Assembly (NCBI GenBank): GCA_041581635.1
Contig: JBFICW010000006.1
Span: 1 to 64,000 of the forward strand
Direction of reading: 5' to 3'
Length of the DNA: 64,000 nucleotides
Origin: Porticoccus sp041581635
GTDB taxonomy: Bacteria > Pseudomonadota > Gammaproteobacteria > Pseudomonadales > Porticoccaceae
The notes below the pieces were generated by a model that was given only the letters and a program-made list of their open reading frames with translations, had not been told where the DNA came from and searched no databases. Positions within the stretch are counted from its first letter, which is position 1. Each line of letters begins with the position of its first letter. Position numbers and translations under genes: made by a program. This document shows, piece after piece, positions 45,762-55,115 of this stretch.

Positions 45762-46418
45762 CTATTCAGCAATCGCCTGAGCCTGCAACATACGTGCATG
45801 TTGTAGGATGATTTTCGCTGCCGATTCCGCATCATCTACAATATGAAATAGGTGTAACTCTCTCTCTTCAATACACCCATTTGCCAACATCGTGTTTCTC
45901 ATCCAGTCGATCAACCCCTTCCAATAATCAACGCCCAGCAACACAATGGGGAACGGCCTCACCTTGCCCGTTTGCACTAGCGTCAACGCTTCGAATAATT
46001 CATCCATAGTGCCATACCCACCGGGAAATATCACAAAACCCACAGCATGCTTAACAAACATAAACTTTCGAACGAAGAAATAACGAAATTCCAGAGACGT
46101 GTCCTGATAAGGATTAGGCTCTTGCTCTGTGGGCAATGAAATATTGAGCCCAATAGAATCAGATGAACTAGAAAAACAGCCCTTGTTTGCCCCTTCCATA
46201 ACACCAGGGCCACCACCGGTTATAACAGGAACCCCCGCTTCGCCCAAGATCGTACCGAGCCGCTGTGCCTCCTCATAAAAATGATTGCCAATATTAAATC
46301 GAGCACCGCCAAACACTGTGGCAGCGCCACCCAATTTGGCAAGTGATTCAATACCATCTACCAACTCTGATTGAATACGTAGCACCCGCCATGCTTCAGG
46401 AATTTTAGCCTCATCCAT
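45762..46418 (-). CDS. LOG family protein (TIGR00730-like)
   Basis: A 218-residue protein with the LOG/lysine-decarboxylase-like fold. Visible are VFGGARFNIGNHFYEEA, VITGGGPGVMEGANKGCF and the signature PGGYGTMDELFEALTL (about residue 130). Family members cleave cytokinin or other nucleoside monophosphates to free base and ribose 5-phosphate; the bacterial substrate is not known to me. The motif is complete, so activity as a nucleotide phosphoribohydrolase is likely. It is divergent from lexA. Confidence 0.9.
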   Translation of the reverse strand: MDEAKIPEAWRVLRIQSELVDGIESLAKLGGAATVFGGARFNIGNHFYEEAQRLGTILGEAGVPVITGGGPGVMEGANKGCFSSSSDSIGLNISLPTEQEPNPYQDTSLEFRYFFVRKFMFVKHAVGFVIFPGGYGTMDELFEALTLVQTGKVRPFPIVLLGVDYWKGLIDWMRNTMLANGCIEERELHLFHIVDDAESAAKIILQHARMLQAQAIAE

Positions 46419-46582
46419 AACAACTCCTTGCGACCATTAATTGACTTGCTTTGATAATACTACCCTTCAACTAACGGAACATCTTTTAGATTCACCCTTA
46501 AAATCGCTTCTTTTTGTTTGAAATCTATCTACAGATTTATACGTTGACCCCGAGCTTAAGTATAGTCCGTTAAAAAAAACCT

Positions 46583-46612
46583 TTGGCATACAAGACATTT
46601 AAGCAATATACT
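46583..46612 (+). promoter_or_regulatory. lexA promoter
   Basis: TTGGCA (46583-46588) and TATACT (46607-46612) with an 18-base spacer form a good sigma-70 promoter. The -10 element overlaps the first SOS box by two bases, so LexA binding would directly block it. Confidence 0.7.
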
Positions 46613-46626
46613 GTTTTTTAATACAG
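46611..46626 (+). promoter_or_regulatory. SOS box (LexA operator), consensus
   Basis: CTGT-N8-ACAG with TTTTTAAT as the spacer, a full match to the gammaproteobacterial LexA consensus. It overlaps the lexA -10 and indicates autoregulation. Confidence 0.93.
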
Positions 46627-46627
46627 C

Positions 46628-46643
46628 CTATATTTTTTTACAG
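46628..46643 (+). promoter_or_regulatory. Second, degenerate SOS box
   Basis: CTAT-N8-ACAG, one base off the consensus, placed 17 bases after the first box. Two tandem boxes resemble the arrangement at the E. coli lexA promoter. Confidence 0.6.
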
Positions 46644-46690
46644 TAGGTAGCCACTCAAATAAAAAATACCGGACGTCCACGAGGTTCATT

Positions 46691-47308
46691 ATGGCCACAG
46701 CAACACTAACTGCCAGGCAACAAGAAATATTAAATCTAATCAAACAGCATATTGATGAAACCGGCTACCCTCCTACCCGTGCAGAAATTGCGGCACAACT
46801 GGGATTTAAATCTCCCAATGCTGCAGAAGAACACCTGAGGGCTCTGGCTCGCAAAGGTGTTATAGAAATGATCTCGGGAACCTCTCGGGGTATACGCCTA
46901 GTAGAAGAACATCAGCCAGGCCTTCCTCTGGTTGGTCGTGTGGCTGCTGGGAACCCTATTTTGGCGGTAGAAAACATTGAAGATTATCTGGAGGTTGCTG
47001 CCAATATGTTTTATCCGCAGGCGGATTATCTTCTTCGAGTACACGGTATGAGCATGAAAAACGTAGGCATTATGGACGGCGATCTACTGGCAGTTCATAA
47101 AGCAGATACAGCTGAGAATGGTCAGATTGTAGTCGCGCGAATAGAAGACGAAGTCACGGTTAAAAGACTAAAGAAAACTCGCAAGCGTCATGAAGTAATG
47201 TTGTTACCCGAAAATGACGACCTGGAACCTATTCTTGTGGATTTACGTGAACAGGATTTTTCTATTGAAGGTCTTGGGGTTGGGGTAATCCGAACACAAA
47301 CCAATTGA
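46691..47308 (+). CDS. lexA: LexA repressor
   Basis: The SOS repressor, cleaved on RecA activation. The 205-residue protein has the winged helix N-terminal domain (TARQQEILNLIKQHIDETGY, then PTRAEIAAQLGFKSPNAAEE). The self-cleavage Ala-Gly bond lies at about 86-87 (GRVAAGNPI), and the catalytic Ser and Lys are at about 121 (VHGMSMKNVG) and 158 (EVTVKRL). All are present, so it should be inducible. Operators lie upstream. In Pseudomonas a sulA gene follows lexA; here the next gene is on the opposite strand and no sulA is present. Confidence 0.98.
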   Translation: MATATLTARQQEILNLIKQHIDETGYPPTRAEIAAQLGFKSPNAAEEHLRALARKGVIEMISGTSRGIRLVEEHQPGLPLVGRVAAGNPILAVENIEDYLEVAANMFYPQADYLLRVHGMSMKNVGIMDGDLLAVHKADTAENGQIVVARIEDEVTVKRLKKTRKRHEVMLLPENDDLEPILVDLREQDFSIEGLGVGVIRTQTN

Positions 47309-47410
47309 TGCAATCTTTTAAACCTTCTAATCATTTAGAAAAATATGGCGACATGGAAGGTTGATAGCATCGGATCTGTGAACGAACAATCTACAACTGT
47401 TCGTCAGAGT

Positions 47411-47665
47411 TTAATGAAGAACCCGAGGTGGTTTTGTTTCCCGACCACCCTCGTCTATTTGTAAGTGTTCATCACCTAATTCCTCGAACAGATCAATACC
47501 GGCATCGATCATCACTTTGGCTACATCCATTTTTGCATCCATCAAAAACATCTGCACTTCATCCGAGAAACTGATACGTATTAATGGCTCATCCTTTTCG
47601 TTAGAGCGCTGAAGTGCAACATCACCATTCGGCAGCACCACAATTTCGAAAATAGATAGAGACAT
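47411..47665 (-). CDS. Conserved small protein between lexA and topA
   Basis: An 84-residue acidic protein beginning MSLSIFEIVVLPNGDVALQR, then LIRISFSDEVQMFLMDAKMD and a C-terminal DEGGRETKPPRVLH. A short conserved protein with this pattern occurs at the same place (near lexA, sulA and topA) in Pseudomonas; its function is unknown to me. ATG 47665 is used; the frame extends to a TTG at 47677. It is likely in one unit with the DUF6586 and topA genes upstream. Confidence 0.8.
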   Translation of the reverse strand: MSLSIFEIVVLPNGDVALQRSNEKDEPLIRISFSDEVQMFLMDAKMDVAKVMIDAGIDLFEELGDEHLQIDEGGRETKPPRVLH

Positions 47666-47816
47666 TGAGACATCCAATAGAAAATTAAACGATAGATAAT
47701 TGACAGATTATAACAGGCTAGTCAGTCCGAAGCACTGTGAATCGGAGACTGTCGGGCCATTTTAACATGGGCCTTGTACCCTGAAAAATGGCAGGATTGC
47801 CTTTCTTATGCTAGAG

Positions 47817-48320
47817 CTAGCATTCGATCATTAGCTCTCTATGGCGATCCACCATCTCTTCAAACGCCCGCTGCCATTGGGTGAGCTCTTGCTCACCCAA
47901 TGCAACACTTTCCTCCTGCTGATCAATTTGCATAACAGCAATAGGGCTTGACTGAGTAGTTTTGGCATCGTGCTGAGGTAACGTAGACAATTGCTGGTGT
48001 GCAGAAAGCATTTGGTTTAGCCAACTTTCTGGATTGGCTTCCAAGCTGGCCATTTCCTGTGCCTCTGCCGGATGCTTATTAATACTCGACAATGCAGCAA
48101 CCAGATCTTCAACTACTGAAATCGATTCCGGCAATTTAAACTGATAGGTAGCAGCGACTTCTCGCAAATAATAACGGTAGCCACATTCCAGTTGATACAG
48201 AGCAGATTGATAGAGCGCCTCTTGAAGCAGAGGCATACCGCAAGTCTCAGGCTGACTCTGTTTTAACAATAATTTACTGTAGTACAGTTTTTGATTCACA
48301 GCAGAAAGATAGATGTTCAT
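47817..48320 (-). CDS. DUF6586-like small protein downstream of topA
   Basis: A 167-residue, mostly helical, acidic protein. The N-terminus resembles the family at this location in Pseudomonas (MNIYLSAVNQKLYYSKLLL, then EALYQSALYQLECGYRYYLREVA). The second half is Gln-rich with no membrane segment. Function is unknown. It lies 19 bases after topA on the same strand and is probably co-transcribed with it; the family label rests partly on synteny. Confidence 0.8.
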   Translation of the reverse strand: MNIYLSAVNQKLYYSKLLLKQSQPETCGMPLLQEALYQSALYQLECGYRYYLREVAATYQFKLPESISVVEDLVAALSSINKHPAEAQEMASLEANPESWLNQMLSAHQQLSTLPQHDAKTTQSSPIAVMQIDQQEESVALGEQELTQWQRAFEEMVDRHRELMIEC

Positions 48321-48339
48321 CGTGTGTTCACCGAGTTCA

Positions 48340-50982
48340 TCACTTCTTTTTTACATTCTTTCGAGCATCGACCACTTGCCAGCGACCATTTTCATAAAAC
48401 GCCTTCCAGCCAGAAGGTTTTCCATCAATTTCTGACTGAACGTACTGTTCTTTTGTTTTGCGACTAAAACGAATCACCGTCTTTACACCATCGGGATCTT
48501 CCACAGGAGCCTCAAACAAGAAGCTGTATTTTGGATCGATCTCATCTTTATGCGGCAGTAACTCGGCCACCTCAGGTGCACGCGTCTCGCGATGCTTAGG
48601 AAATTTACTCGCTGCCAGGAACAAGCCTGATGCCCCATCGCGAAGAATGTAGTGATCCTCAACTTTTTGGCAGGCCAGCTCCGGCATAGGGACAGGATCC
48701 ATCTTAGGAGGTGCTGCTTCCCCACTTTTTAATAATTTCCTGGTGTTTTTACAATCCTCGCTAGTGCAACCGAAATACTTGCCAAATCGCCCTGATTTAA
48801 GCTGCATATCACTACCGCACTTATCGCACTCGATAACCGGCCCTTCATAGCCCTTGAGCTTAAAACTCCCCGTCTCCACCTCGTAACCTTCACAGTCTGG
48901 ATTATTACCACAGACGTGTAACTTTCGGGTTTCATCGATCAAATAGCTGTCCATTGCCGTATTACAAATTTTACAACGATGCTTGTGAAGCAACTGTTTG
49001 GATTCAGCCTCATCGTCTTCATCCACGTTGACAGCTTCATCACCGGATGTGAGATTCAAGGTTCCCTTGCAGCGCTCCTTTGGTGGCAGGCTATAACCGG
49101 AACACCCCAGAAAAACACCCGTAGACCCACTACGAATCATCATGGGACGCCCACACTGGGGGCAAGGAATATCTGTTGGAGATGGCTCATTGGGGCGCAT
49201 CCCCCCTTCAGAAGCTCCCGCTTTGGCTAATTTGGTGGAAAAATCAGCATAAAAGCGATCCAATACATCTTTCCATTCCAATTCTCCTTCGGCTATATCA
49301 TCGAGGTATTCTTCCATACTGGCAGTAAAACCATAATCCATCAGGTCAGAAAAATTCTCATTCAAACGACCTGTGACAATATCGCCAATCTTCTCAGCAT
49401 AGAAACGACGCTTTTCTATCCGCACATAGCCCCTATCCTGAATAGTAGAGATAATCGAAGCATAGGTTGACGGACGCCCAATGCCACGTTTCTCCAACTC
49501 TTTAACCAAGGAAGCTTCAGAGTAACGAGCGGGCGGCTTGGTAAAGTGCTGTAATGGAATCAGGATATTCAGACTCATTGCATCACCTACCGTCATCTCG
49601 GGTAGTTCCACATCATCATTTTTCTTAGCCAGAGCAGGCAACACTTTTAAATAGCCATCAAAGCGTGTGACTCGGCCCTTGGCGCGCAATTCGAAATCAC
49701 CGGCTGCTACCGTCACCGTGGTGCTGGTGAATTCTGCTGGTGTCATCTGGCAAGCTACAAATTGCTGCCAAATTAATCGATAGAGCTTTTTGGCATCTTC
49801 TTCCATACCCACCAAATCACTGGGGGTAATGTCAATATTAGATGGCCGTATCGCTTCGTGTGCCTCCTGAGCCCCCGACTTACTGCTATAAACATTTGGG
49901 TTGTCAGGTAAATACTTATCACCGTATCGAGTTTGAATGAACTCTCGGCATACCGCCACAGCATCGGCACTGAGGTTGGTTGAATCTGTTCGCATGTATG
50001 TAATGTAACCGGCCTCATATAATCGCTGGGCCGACATCATGGTCTTCTTTACCCCGTAGCCAAGCCTGGTACTGGCGGCCTGCTGCAAAGTAGATGTAAT
50101 GAAAGGTGCGGAGGGTTTACTACCTGTTGGCTTATCTTCTCGCTTGCTAACTTGATAACGAGCTTCTCTCAGAACTTCGACAGCAGCATCAGTCTGCGCC
50201 TTAGTTTTAGGCAGGAAGTTTTCCCCCGCCTGTTTTTTGACCTCGAAACGAATTTTATCTTCTTCATCGGTTTCAAGGTCTGCATGCAAGGTCCAATATT
50301 CGTCGGGAACAAATGCCCGAATCTCCTGCTCGCGCTCCACAATGAGCTTAGTTGCGACCGACTGAACCCGTCCTGCAGACAAACCACGTGCCACCTTGCT
50401 CCAGAGTAATGGGGACACCATAAAACCGACAACCCGATCCAGAAAACGACGAGCCTGCTGTGCATTCACACGATTAACATCGAGTTCGGAAGGCTTTGAA
50501 AATGCATCTTTAATGGCTTTTTTTGTGATTTCGTTAAAGACCACTCTTTTGTAGCGCTCGTTATCGCCTCCGATCGATTCCCTCAGGTGCCAGGCAATAG
50601 CCTCTCCCTCGCGATCCAAATCCGTCGCTAGATATATTTCATCAGCGTCTTTTGCCAATTTTTTCAGTTCTGAAACAACTTTCTCTTTACCTGGCAATAT
50701 CTCGTAGCGAGCTTTCCAACCATTTTCTGGGTCGACCCCCATGCGCGCGATCAACTGCTCTTTAGCCTTGCGCTCTTTGTGCTTCACCTTGTCTTCAGGT
50801 GACATCTTCCGAGTAATAGCCGCGGCCTTTGCCCTTTCTTTAGGATCTACAGTTTTACCACCACCAGTTGGCAGATCTCGTATATGGCCGACGCTGGACT
50901 TTACAATAAAGTCATTGCCCAGATATTTGTTGATCGTCTTAGCCTTGGCTGGTGACTCTACAATAACGAGTGATTTGCCCAT
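48340..50982 (-). CDS. topA: DNA topoisomerase I
   Basis: Relaxes negative supercoils. The 880-residue protein has the Toprim domain (SLVIVESPAKAKTINKYL near the N-terminus, then YLATDLDREGEAIAWHL), with an internal basic insertion (about residues 48-80) as in Pseudomonas TopA. The catalytic tyrosine is in GYITYMRTDSTNLS (about residue 329). Three C-terminal zinc ribbons follow (CPQCGRPMM, CKICNTAMD, CDKCGSDMQ), then a basic tail. The start is ATG 50982. It is upstream of the DUF6586-like gene. Confidence 0.98.
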   Translation of the reverse strand: MGKSLVIVESPAKAKTINKYLGNDFIVKSSVGHIRDLPTGGGKTVDPKERAKAAAITRKMSPEDKVKHKERKAKEQLIARMGVDPENGWKARYEILPGKEKVVSELKKLAKDADEIYLATDLDREGEAIAWHLRESIGGDNERYKRVVFNEITKKAIKDAFSKPSELDVNRVNAQQARRFLDRVVGFMVSPLLWSKVARGLSAGRVQSVATKLIVEREQEIRAFVPDEYWTLHADLETDEEDKIRFEVKKQAGENFLPKTKAQTDAAVEVLREARYQVSKREDKPTGSKPSAPFITSTLQQAASTRLGYGVKKTMMSAQRLYEAGYITYMRTDSTNLSADAVAVCREFIQTRYGDKYLPDNPNVYSSKSGAQEAHEAIRPSNIDITPSDLVGMEEDAKKLYRLIWQQFVACQMTPAEFTSTTVTVAAGDFELRAKGRVTRFDGYLKVLPALAKKNDDVELPEMTVGDAMSLNILIPLQHFTKPPARYSEASLVKELEKRGIGRPSTYASIISTIQDRGYVRIEKRRFYAEKIGDIVTGRLNENFSDLMDYGFTASMEEYLDDIAEGELEWKDVLDRFYADFSTKLAKAGASEGGMRPNEPSPTDIPCPQCGRPMMIRSGSTGVFLGCSGYSLPPKERCKGTLNLTSGDEAVNVDEDDEAESKQLLHKHRCKICNTAMDSYLIDETRKLHVCGNNPDCEGYEVETGSFKLKGYEGPVIECDKCGSDMQLKSGRFGKYFGCTSEDCKNTRKLLKSGEAAPPKMDPVPMPELACQKVEDHYILRDGASGLFLAASKFPKHRETRAPEVAELLPHKDEIDPKYSFLFEAPVEDPDGVKTVIRFSRKTKEQYVQSEIDGKPSGWKAFYENGRWQVVDARKNVKKK

Positions 50983-51126
50983 TGATCTGTCATTTACTCT
51001 ATGGTTTGTGGTTTATGATCGGCTGAAAAAGCCACTAAATCGTACCCAAGGTGGCGAATATACATGCGCGGCCGGTGGGTTGGTCAAGGAAATTTTTAAT
51101 ATTATTTACAATAAGGGCCCGAAACC

Positions 51127-51621
51127 CTAGTTTCGAATTACATCTCTCAAGGTCGATAGTTGATGGCTAACAACCCCAACATCCTCCAAACTACCGCGTT
51201 CCTGCCAATAGATCTTAATGCCATCACTACCCGCTTCCAGAGCCACTACATTTATCGGAAGTTTTTGAATCACAGCGCCAATAAGCGCAATCAGACAATC
51301 ATTGGCTTCTCGCCCCAGCCACTGCCACTCAGCCCAGGGGGATGGGTCTCCTCGACGCGTTCCTTTAACCAACAACCACTTTTCCATGCGAGGTTCACTG
51401 GAAGGGTTGGAGCCGGGAACCCAAGGTAATATATAGGTAACATATTCCAGGCGCCCCTCTCCCTCCCGGGCATCTGCCGGCTTACTCAGCTTCACACTCA
51501 AACCATTCTTGGTCGCCTCCTGACGCATGGCTGTAATCAGCTTCTGGCGGGGTGACTGACGAAACCACATGAGTGGTGATAGGATAACGGCCAATACAAA
51601 AGCTATTAATAAATAGGTCAT
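51127..51621 (-). CDS. Hypothetical membrane-anchored protein upstream of topA
   Basis: A 164-residue protein I do not recognise. It has one N-terminal membrane helix (about residues 3-20, YLLIAFVLAVILSPLMWF), a basic linker (RQSPRQKLITAMRQEATKNG) and a soluble domain with ITYW-like repeats (WLLVKGTRRGDPSPWAEWQW). The C-terminus is KIYWQERGSLEDVGVVSHQL. Orientation suggests a cytoplasmic domain. It is on the same strand as topA, 144 bases upstream of it, and divergent from uspA. Confidence 0.75.
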   Translation of the reverse strand: MTYLLIAFVLAVILSPLMWFRQSPRQKLITAMRQEATKNGLSVKLSKPADAREGEGRLEYVTYILPWVPGSNPSSEPRMEKWLLVKGTRRGDPSPWAEWQWLGREANDCLIALIGAVIQKLPINVVALEAGSDGIKIYWQERGSLEDVGVVSHQLSTLRDVIRN

Positions 51622-51697
51622 TGTTTTCTACAACTTTGCCTGCTACAACTCTAGTTAGGAATATTTAAACCTCAACCTCGACAAGGGAAGCCAGTCT

Positions 51698-52126
51698 ATG
51701 TCTGCCTACAAACACATTCTCGTCGGTCTCGATCTATCGCCAGAATCACAGCAACTAGTCGAACGAGTCAAGTGCCTATTTACTGGAGACGATCAGAAAA
51801 TAAGTTTGATACATGTGCAAGAACCGCTCTCCTTTGCCTACGGCGGCGATATCCCAATGGATCTCACCGATGTTCAAAACCAACTGGAGGAACAAGCTAA
51901 AAGCCGTTTAGTGGCTATAGGCAAGGAATTAAACGTTACAGAGGAAAACCAGCACGTCATTATTGGGCAACCCGCCCATGAAATGCACCGATTTGCCACA
52001 GACAACAACGTCGATCTGATGGTTGTTGGCAGCCATGGACGACATGGCTTAAGCCTACTTTTAGGGTCAACCGCAACAGGGGTTCTCCATGGTTCTACCT
52101 GCGATGTCCTGGCAGTAAAAGTCTAA
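51698..52126 (+). CDS. Universal stress protein (UspA family)
   Basis: A 142-residue single-domain Usp protein. The N-terminus YKHILVGLDLSPESQQLVERV and the C-terminal ATP-binding loop VVGSHGRHGLSLLLGSTATG (G-2x-G-9x-G pattern) are complete, so nucleotide binding is likely. It is of the UspA-like type; the induced stress is unknown. AAGGGAAG precedes ATG 51698. It is a single gene. Confidence 0.93.
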   Translation: MSAYKHILVGLDLSPESQQLVERVKCLFTGDDQKISLIHVQEPLSFAYGGDIPMDLTDVQNQLEEQAKSRLVAIGKELNVTEENQHVIIGQPAHEMHRFATDNNVDLMVVGSHGRHGLSLLLGSTATGVLHGSTCDVLAVKV

Positions 52127-52284
52127 AACAACTGAGATCCCCCCTGTTTTATCAGTCATGAACTGACTATGATAGATTCAATCCCAACTACGTTCAGTCT
52201 TTGGGTCGTCTCAGTCAACCGTATCATCAGGCACAGATGCAAATAAATATAACCCGCGAAACTGGCGTAAGAACCCGTCTTCAT

Positions 52285-54294
52285 ATGTTACCTACACTGC
52301 TTTGCTCAGGGGTGGTATCAACGCTATCAGCCTTGATCCGACCTTGTTCAGCACTATTAACTATACTGCTCACACTATCTTCGCCATCGATTGCCAATGA
52401 TCTGAACCTGAGCCAACAACGAGCCCTCTACCAAGAAGCAAAAATTGCACTATCCAAAGGTGATCAAAGCAATTTTAAACGTATTCTTTCTCGCATTGGC
52501 GACTATCCACTTCGATCCTATCTCGAATATACCGAGCTCACCGAGCGACTTTGGCGATTACCAAAGCGCGATGTACAAAATTTCCTGTCAAAACACCATG
52601 ACACACCTATTGCTGACCGACTTCGCTACCGGTGGCTTGAAACCCTACGAAAGAAAGATCAGTGGCGGCCCTATCTAAGAGACTACAACCCTCAAACAGC
52701 TTCCACCGCACAACAGTGCTACTACCATTTGGCACGCATCCGTGGCGGCAATGAAGAAAAAGCCATTACAGAAGGGATAAAACTCTGGTCTGTTGGCAAG
52801 TCTCAACCTAAGGGATGCGACAAACTCTTTGGCTGGCTGATTAAAAACCAGAAGATTACCGAGTCTATAGCCTGGCGACGTTACACCAACTCGGTACTCA
52901 ATCACGAGTATCAGCTCGCTCGTTATCTACAACGCTTTTTCACCTCGACGTATTACCAGGAGCTAGCAAAGAAATTTTACGACATTGACCGCAACCACCG
53001 ACTAGTCGGCGACTATCAATTTTTCAACAAATACATACTCAAGCACAATGGCGAAGATGTCTATGCCGTTCTTACCCATGGAATAACCCACCTGGCAAGA
53101 GTGGATGCGACCTCGGCTCTAAAACATTGGAACCGGTACCAACGACTTCACCCTTTTTCCGCCCGACAAAAAAATCGGATCATCAGTGCACTGGTGAAAG
53201 GACTTTACGATCAAAAACAATTCTCTGCAGCAGATAACTATCTTATAGACAGCTTAGAGTACGTCGATACAGATCTTATGGAGTGGCGCGCACGTAAGGC
53301 TATGAGCAAGGCCAACTGGCATGAGGTGTTGGAATGGATAGCGCGCATGCCCGGCGAATTACAACAGGACAATCGTTGGCGCTACTGGCAAACCCGCGCA
53401 CAACAACTCAGCCTCGGAACGTCTGACCACTCATTATCTACAGCTAAAGATAATACCTACGAATCACTATCGGTCACACGAAGTTTCTACGGTTTTCTTA
53501 CCAGCGAATGGCTCGATTACGGTTATAGCATGGCCAATAGAAAAACCTCTGCCAGCTCTGAACAAATTAGCAAGCTAGAAAAACTGCCGGCTCTGATTCG
53601 ATCTCGTGAACTTATTTACCATGATGACTACTTATCAGCCCGACGAGAATGGAATACCGCTACCCACAACTTCAGTGAAGAACAGTGGATAACAGCGGCA
53701 CATCTTGCCCGGAAATGGCAGTGGCACAACAGGGTAATCACCAGCATGATCCAAGCGGGTTTCTGGGACGACACAGAACTTCGCTTCCCGCTTGCCTTCC
53801 AACAAGACTTTGAAGATCAAGCACAACAAACCGGCGTTCCCATACAACTGCTATTTGCCGTAGCACGCCAAGAAAGTGCTCTATCCCATGATGTCACCTC
53901 TCCCGCCGGCGCCAAAGGTCTTATGCAACTGATGCCTGCTACCGCCAAGCAAACGGCACGTAAAAATGGTATTCACTATCGGAGTAGTCATGATCTGTTT
54001 ACACCTGAGACCAATATTGCTCTAGGTAGCCGTTATTACCGGGAAATGCTCGAACGATTTAACCATAACCGCATACTCGCGACTGCGGCCTACAATGCCG
54101 GGCCGCACAGGGTAGATCGCTGGCTAAAAGAAACTGAAAGCACGCTTCCCTTCGATGCGTGGATAGAAATCATTCCCTTTAGGGAAACCCGTAACTACGT
54201 ACAAAATGTATTGGCATTCTCCGTTATCTACGCCCACCACCTGGGTAATCACGAACGAATTCTCAGTGCGCGTGAAAAAAATCAACTCCTATGA
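52285..54294 (+). CDS. slt: Soluble lytic murein transglycosylase (Slt70-like)
   Basis: A periplasmic transglycosylase that trims glycan strands. The long N-terminal superhelical domain is followed by the SLT core with catalytic Glu in AVARQESALSHDVTSPAGAK (about residue 530), LMQLMPATAKQTARKNG, then AAYNAGPHRVDRWL. The signal peptide is LIRPCSALLTILLTLSSPSIA, but the start is unclear: the frame opens at TTG 52201, ATGs lie at 52237 and 52285, and TTG 52333 would give the neatest signal. I use 52285. The stop overlaps the tatD start (ATGA). Confidence 0.93.
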   Translation: MLPTLLCSGVVSTLSALIRPCSALLTILLTLSSPSIANDLNLSQQRALYQEAKIALSKGDQSNFKRILSRIGDYPLRSYLEYTELTERLWRLPKRDVQNFLSKHHDTPIADRLRYRWLETLRKKDQWRPYLRDYNPQTASTAQQCYYHLARIRGGNEEKAITEGIKLWSVGKSQPKGCDKLFGWLIKNQKITESIAWRRYTNSVLNHEYQLARYLQRFFTSTYYQELAKKFYDIDRNHRLVGDYQFFNKYILKHNGEDVYAVLTHGITHLARVDATSALKHWNRYQRLHPFSARQKNRIISALVKGLYDQKQFSAADNYLIDSLEYVDTDLMEWRARKAMSKANWHEVLEWIARMPGELQQDNRWRYWQTRAQQLSLGTSDHSLSTAKDNTYESLSVTRSFYGFLTSEWLDYGYSMANRKTSASSEQISKLEKLPALIRSRELIYHDDYLSARREWNTATHNFSEEQWITAAHLARKWQWHNRVITSMIQAGFWDDTELRFPLAFQQDFEDQAQQTGVPIQLLFAVARQESALSHDVTSPAGAKGLMQLMPATAKQTARKNGIHYRSSHDLFTPETNIALGSRYYREMLERFNHNRILATAAYNAGPHRVDRWLKETESTLPFDAWIEIIPFRETRNYVQNVLAFSVIYAHHLGNHERILSAREKNQLL

Positions 54295-55115
54295 CAGACC
54301 TAAATACCAGCCCAGCGTCACTGATCGACATTGCTGTTAATCTCAGCAATGCACGTTTCGAAAAAGACATAGTAGAGGTATTACAACGAGCGAAACGGGC
54401 CAATGTGGGGCAGCTAATTCTCACGGGAACGAATGAAGAAGAAAGTGACCGTGTATTTGCCCTGTCGCAGAGACTCGGAGATGACTTCCCTAACATGCTC
54501 TACAGCACCTGTGGTATTCATCCCCACGAGGCCAAACACTTTAACAGCGAATCCCTCGACCATCTTAAAACGCTGGCAAACCATGAGTCCGTCGTGGCTA
54601 TTGGTGAGACCGGGCTGGACTTCAACCGTAATTTCTCTAAACCGGCAGATCAGGAAAAGGTCTTTGAAGCACAGCTAGAACTGGCCGCAGAGTTGCAGCT
54701 ACCTGTATTCATGCATGAACGAGATGCCCACCAACGGCAACACGAGATACTTAAAGAGTACCGCCATCACCTAGCTGATGGCGTGATTCATTGTTTTACC
54801 GGAGACAAAACTGAACTTTTTAATTATCTTGATCTCGACCTGTATATAGGTATTACCGGGTGGGTATGCGATGAACGTAGAGGTCTGGAGCTGCAAAAGC
54901 TCGTCAAGAACATTCCGCTCAACCGACTTATGCTCGAGACTGACTCCCCCTACCTGCTACCGAGAACCATCAAGCCAAAACCGAAAAGTGGTCGAAATGA
55001 GCCGGCCTTTTTACCCTGGGTGTTAGATGGAATTAAAGCAAACCGTACAGAGTCTGCACTGGAGATTGCTGAAAAAACTACCGCTGCGGCTAAAGCCTTT
55101 TTTAGGCTGGGTTAA
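54291..55115 (+). CDS. tatD: TatD family metal-dependent deoxyribonuclease
   Basis: A 274-residue TIM-barrel hydrolase. Metal-ligand motifs are visible: IDIAVNLSNARF at the N-terminus, GIHPHEAKHF (about residue 77), GETGLDFNR (about residue 104), HERDAHQR, HCFTGDKTEL and ETDSPYLLPR (about residue 217). It has 3'-5' exonuclease activity in E. coli TatD and a role in DNA repair or quality control. It is coupled to slt by a 4-base overlap and ends in a TTAA that it shares with the stop of the convergent methyltransferase gene. Confidence 0.94.
   Translation: MTDLNTSPASLIDIAVNLSNARFEKDIVEVLQRAKRANVGQLILTGTNEEESDRVFALSQRLGDDFPNMLYSTCGIHPHEAKHFNSESLDHLKTLANHESVVAIGETGLDFNRNFSKPADQEKVFEAQLELAAELQLPVFMHERDAHQRQHEILKEYRHHLADGVIHCFTGDKTELFNYLDLDLYIGITGWVCDERRGLELQKLVKNIPLNRLMLETDSPYLLPRTIKPKPKSGRNEPAFLPWVLDGIKANRTESALEIAEKTTAAAKAFFRLG

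Noticed and set aside
48276..48288. Palindrome ACTGTAGTACAGT as a possible second LexA site
   Set aside because: CTGT and ACAG are separated by only 3 bases instead of 8, and it lies inside the DUF6586-like coding region.
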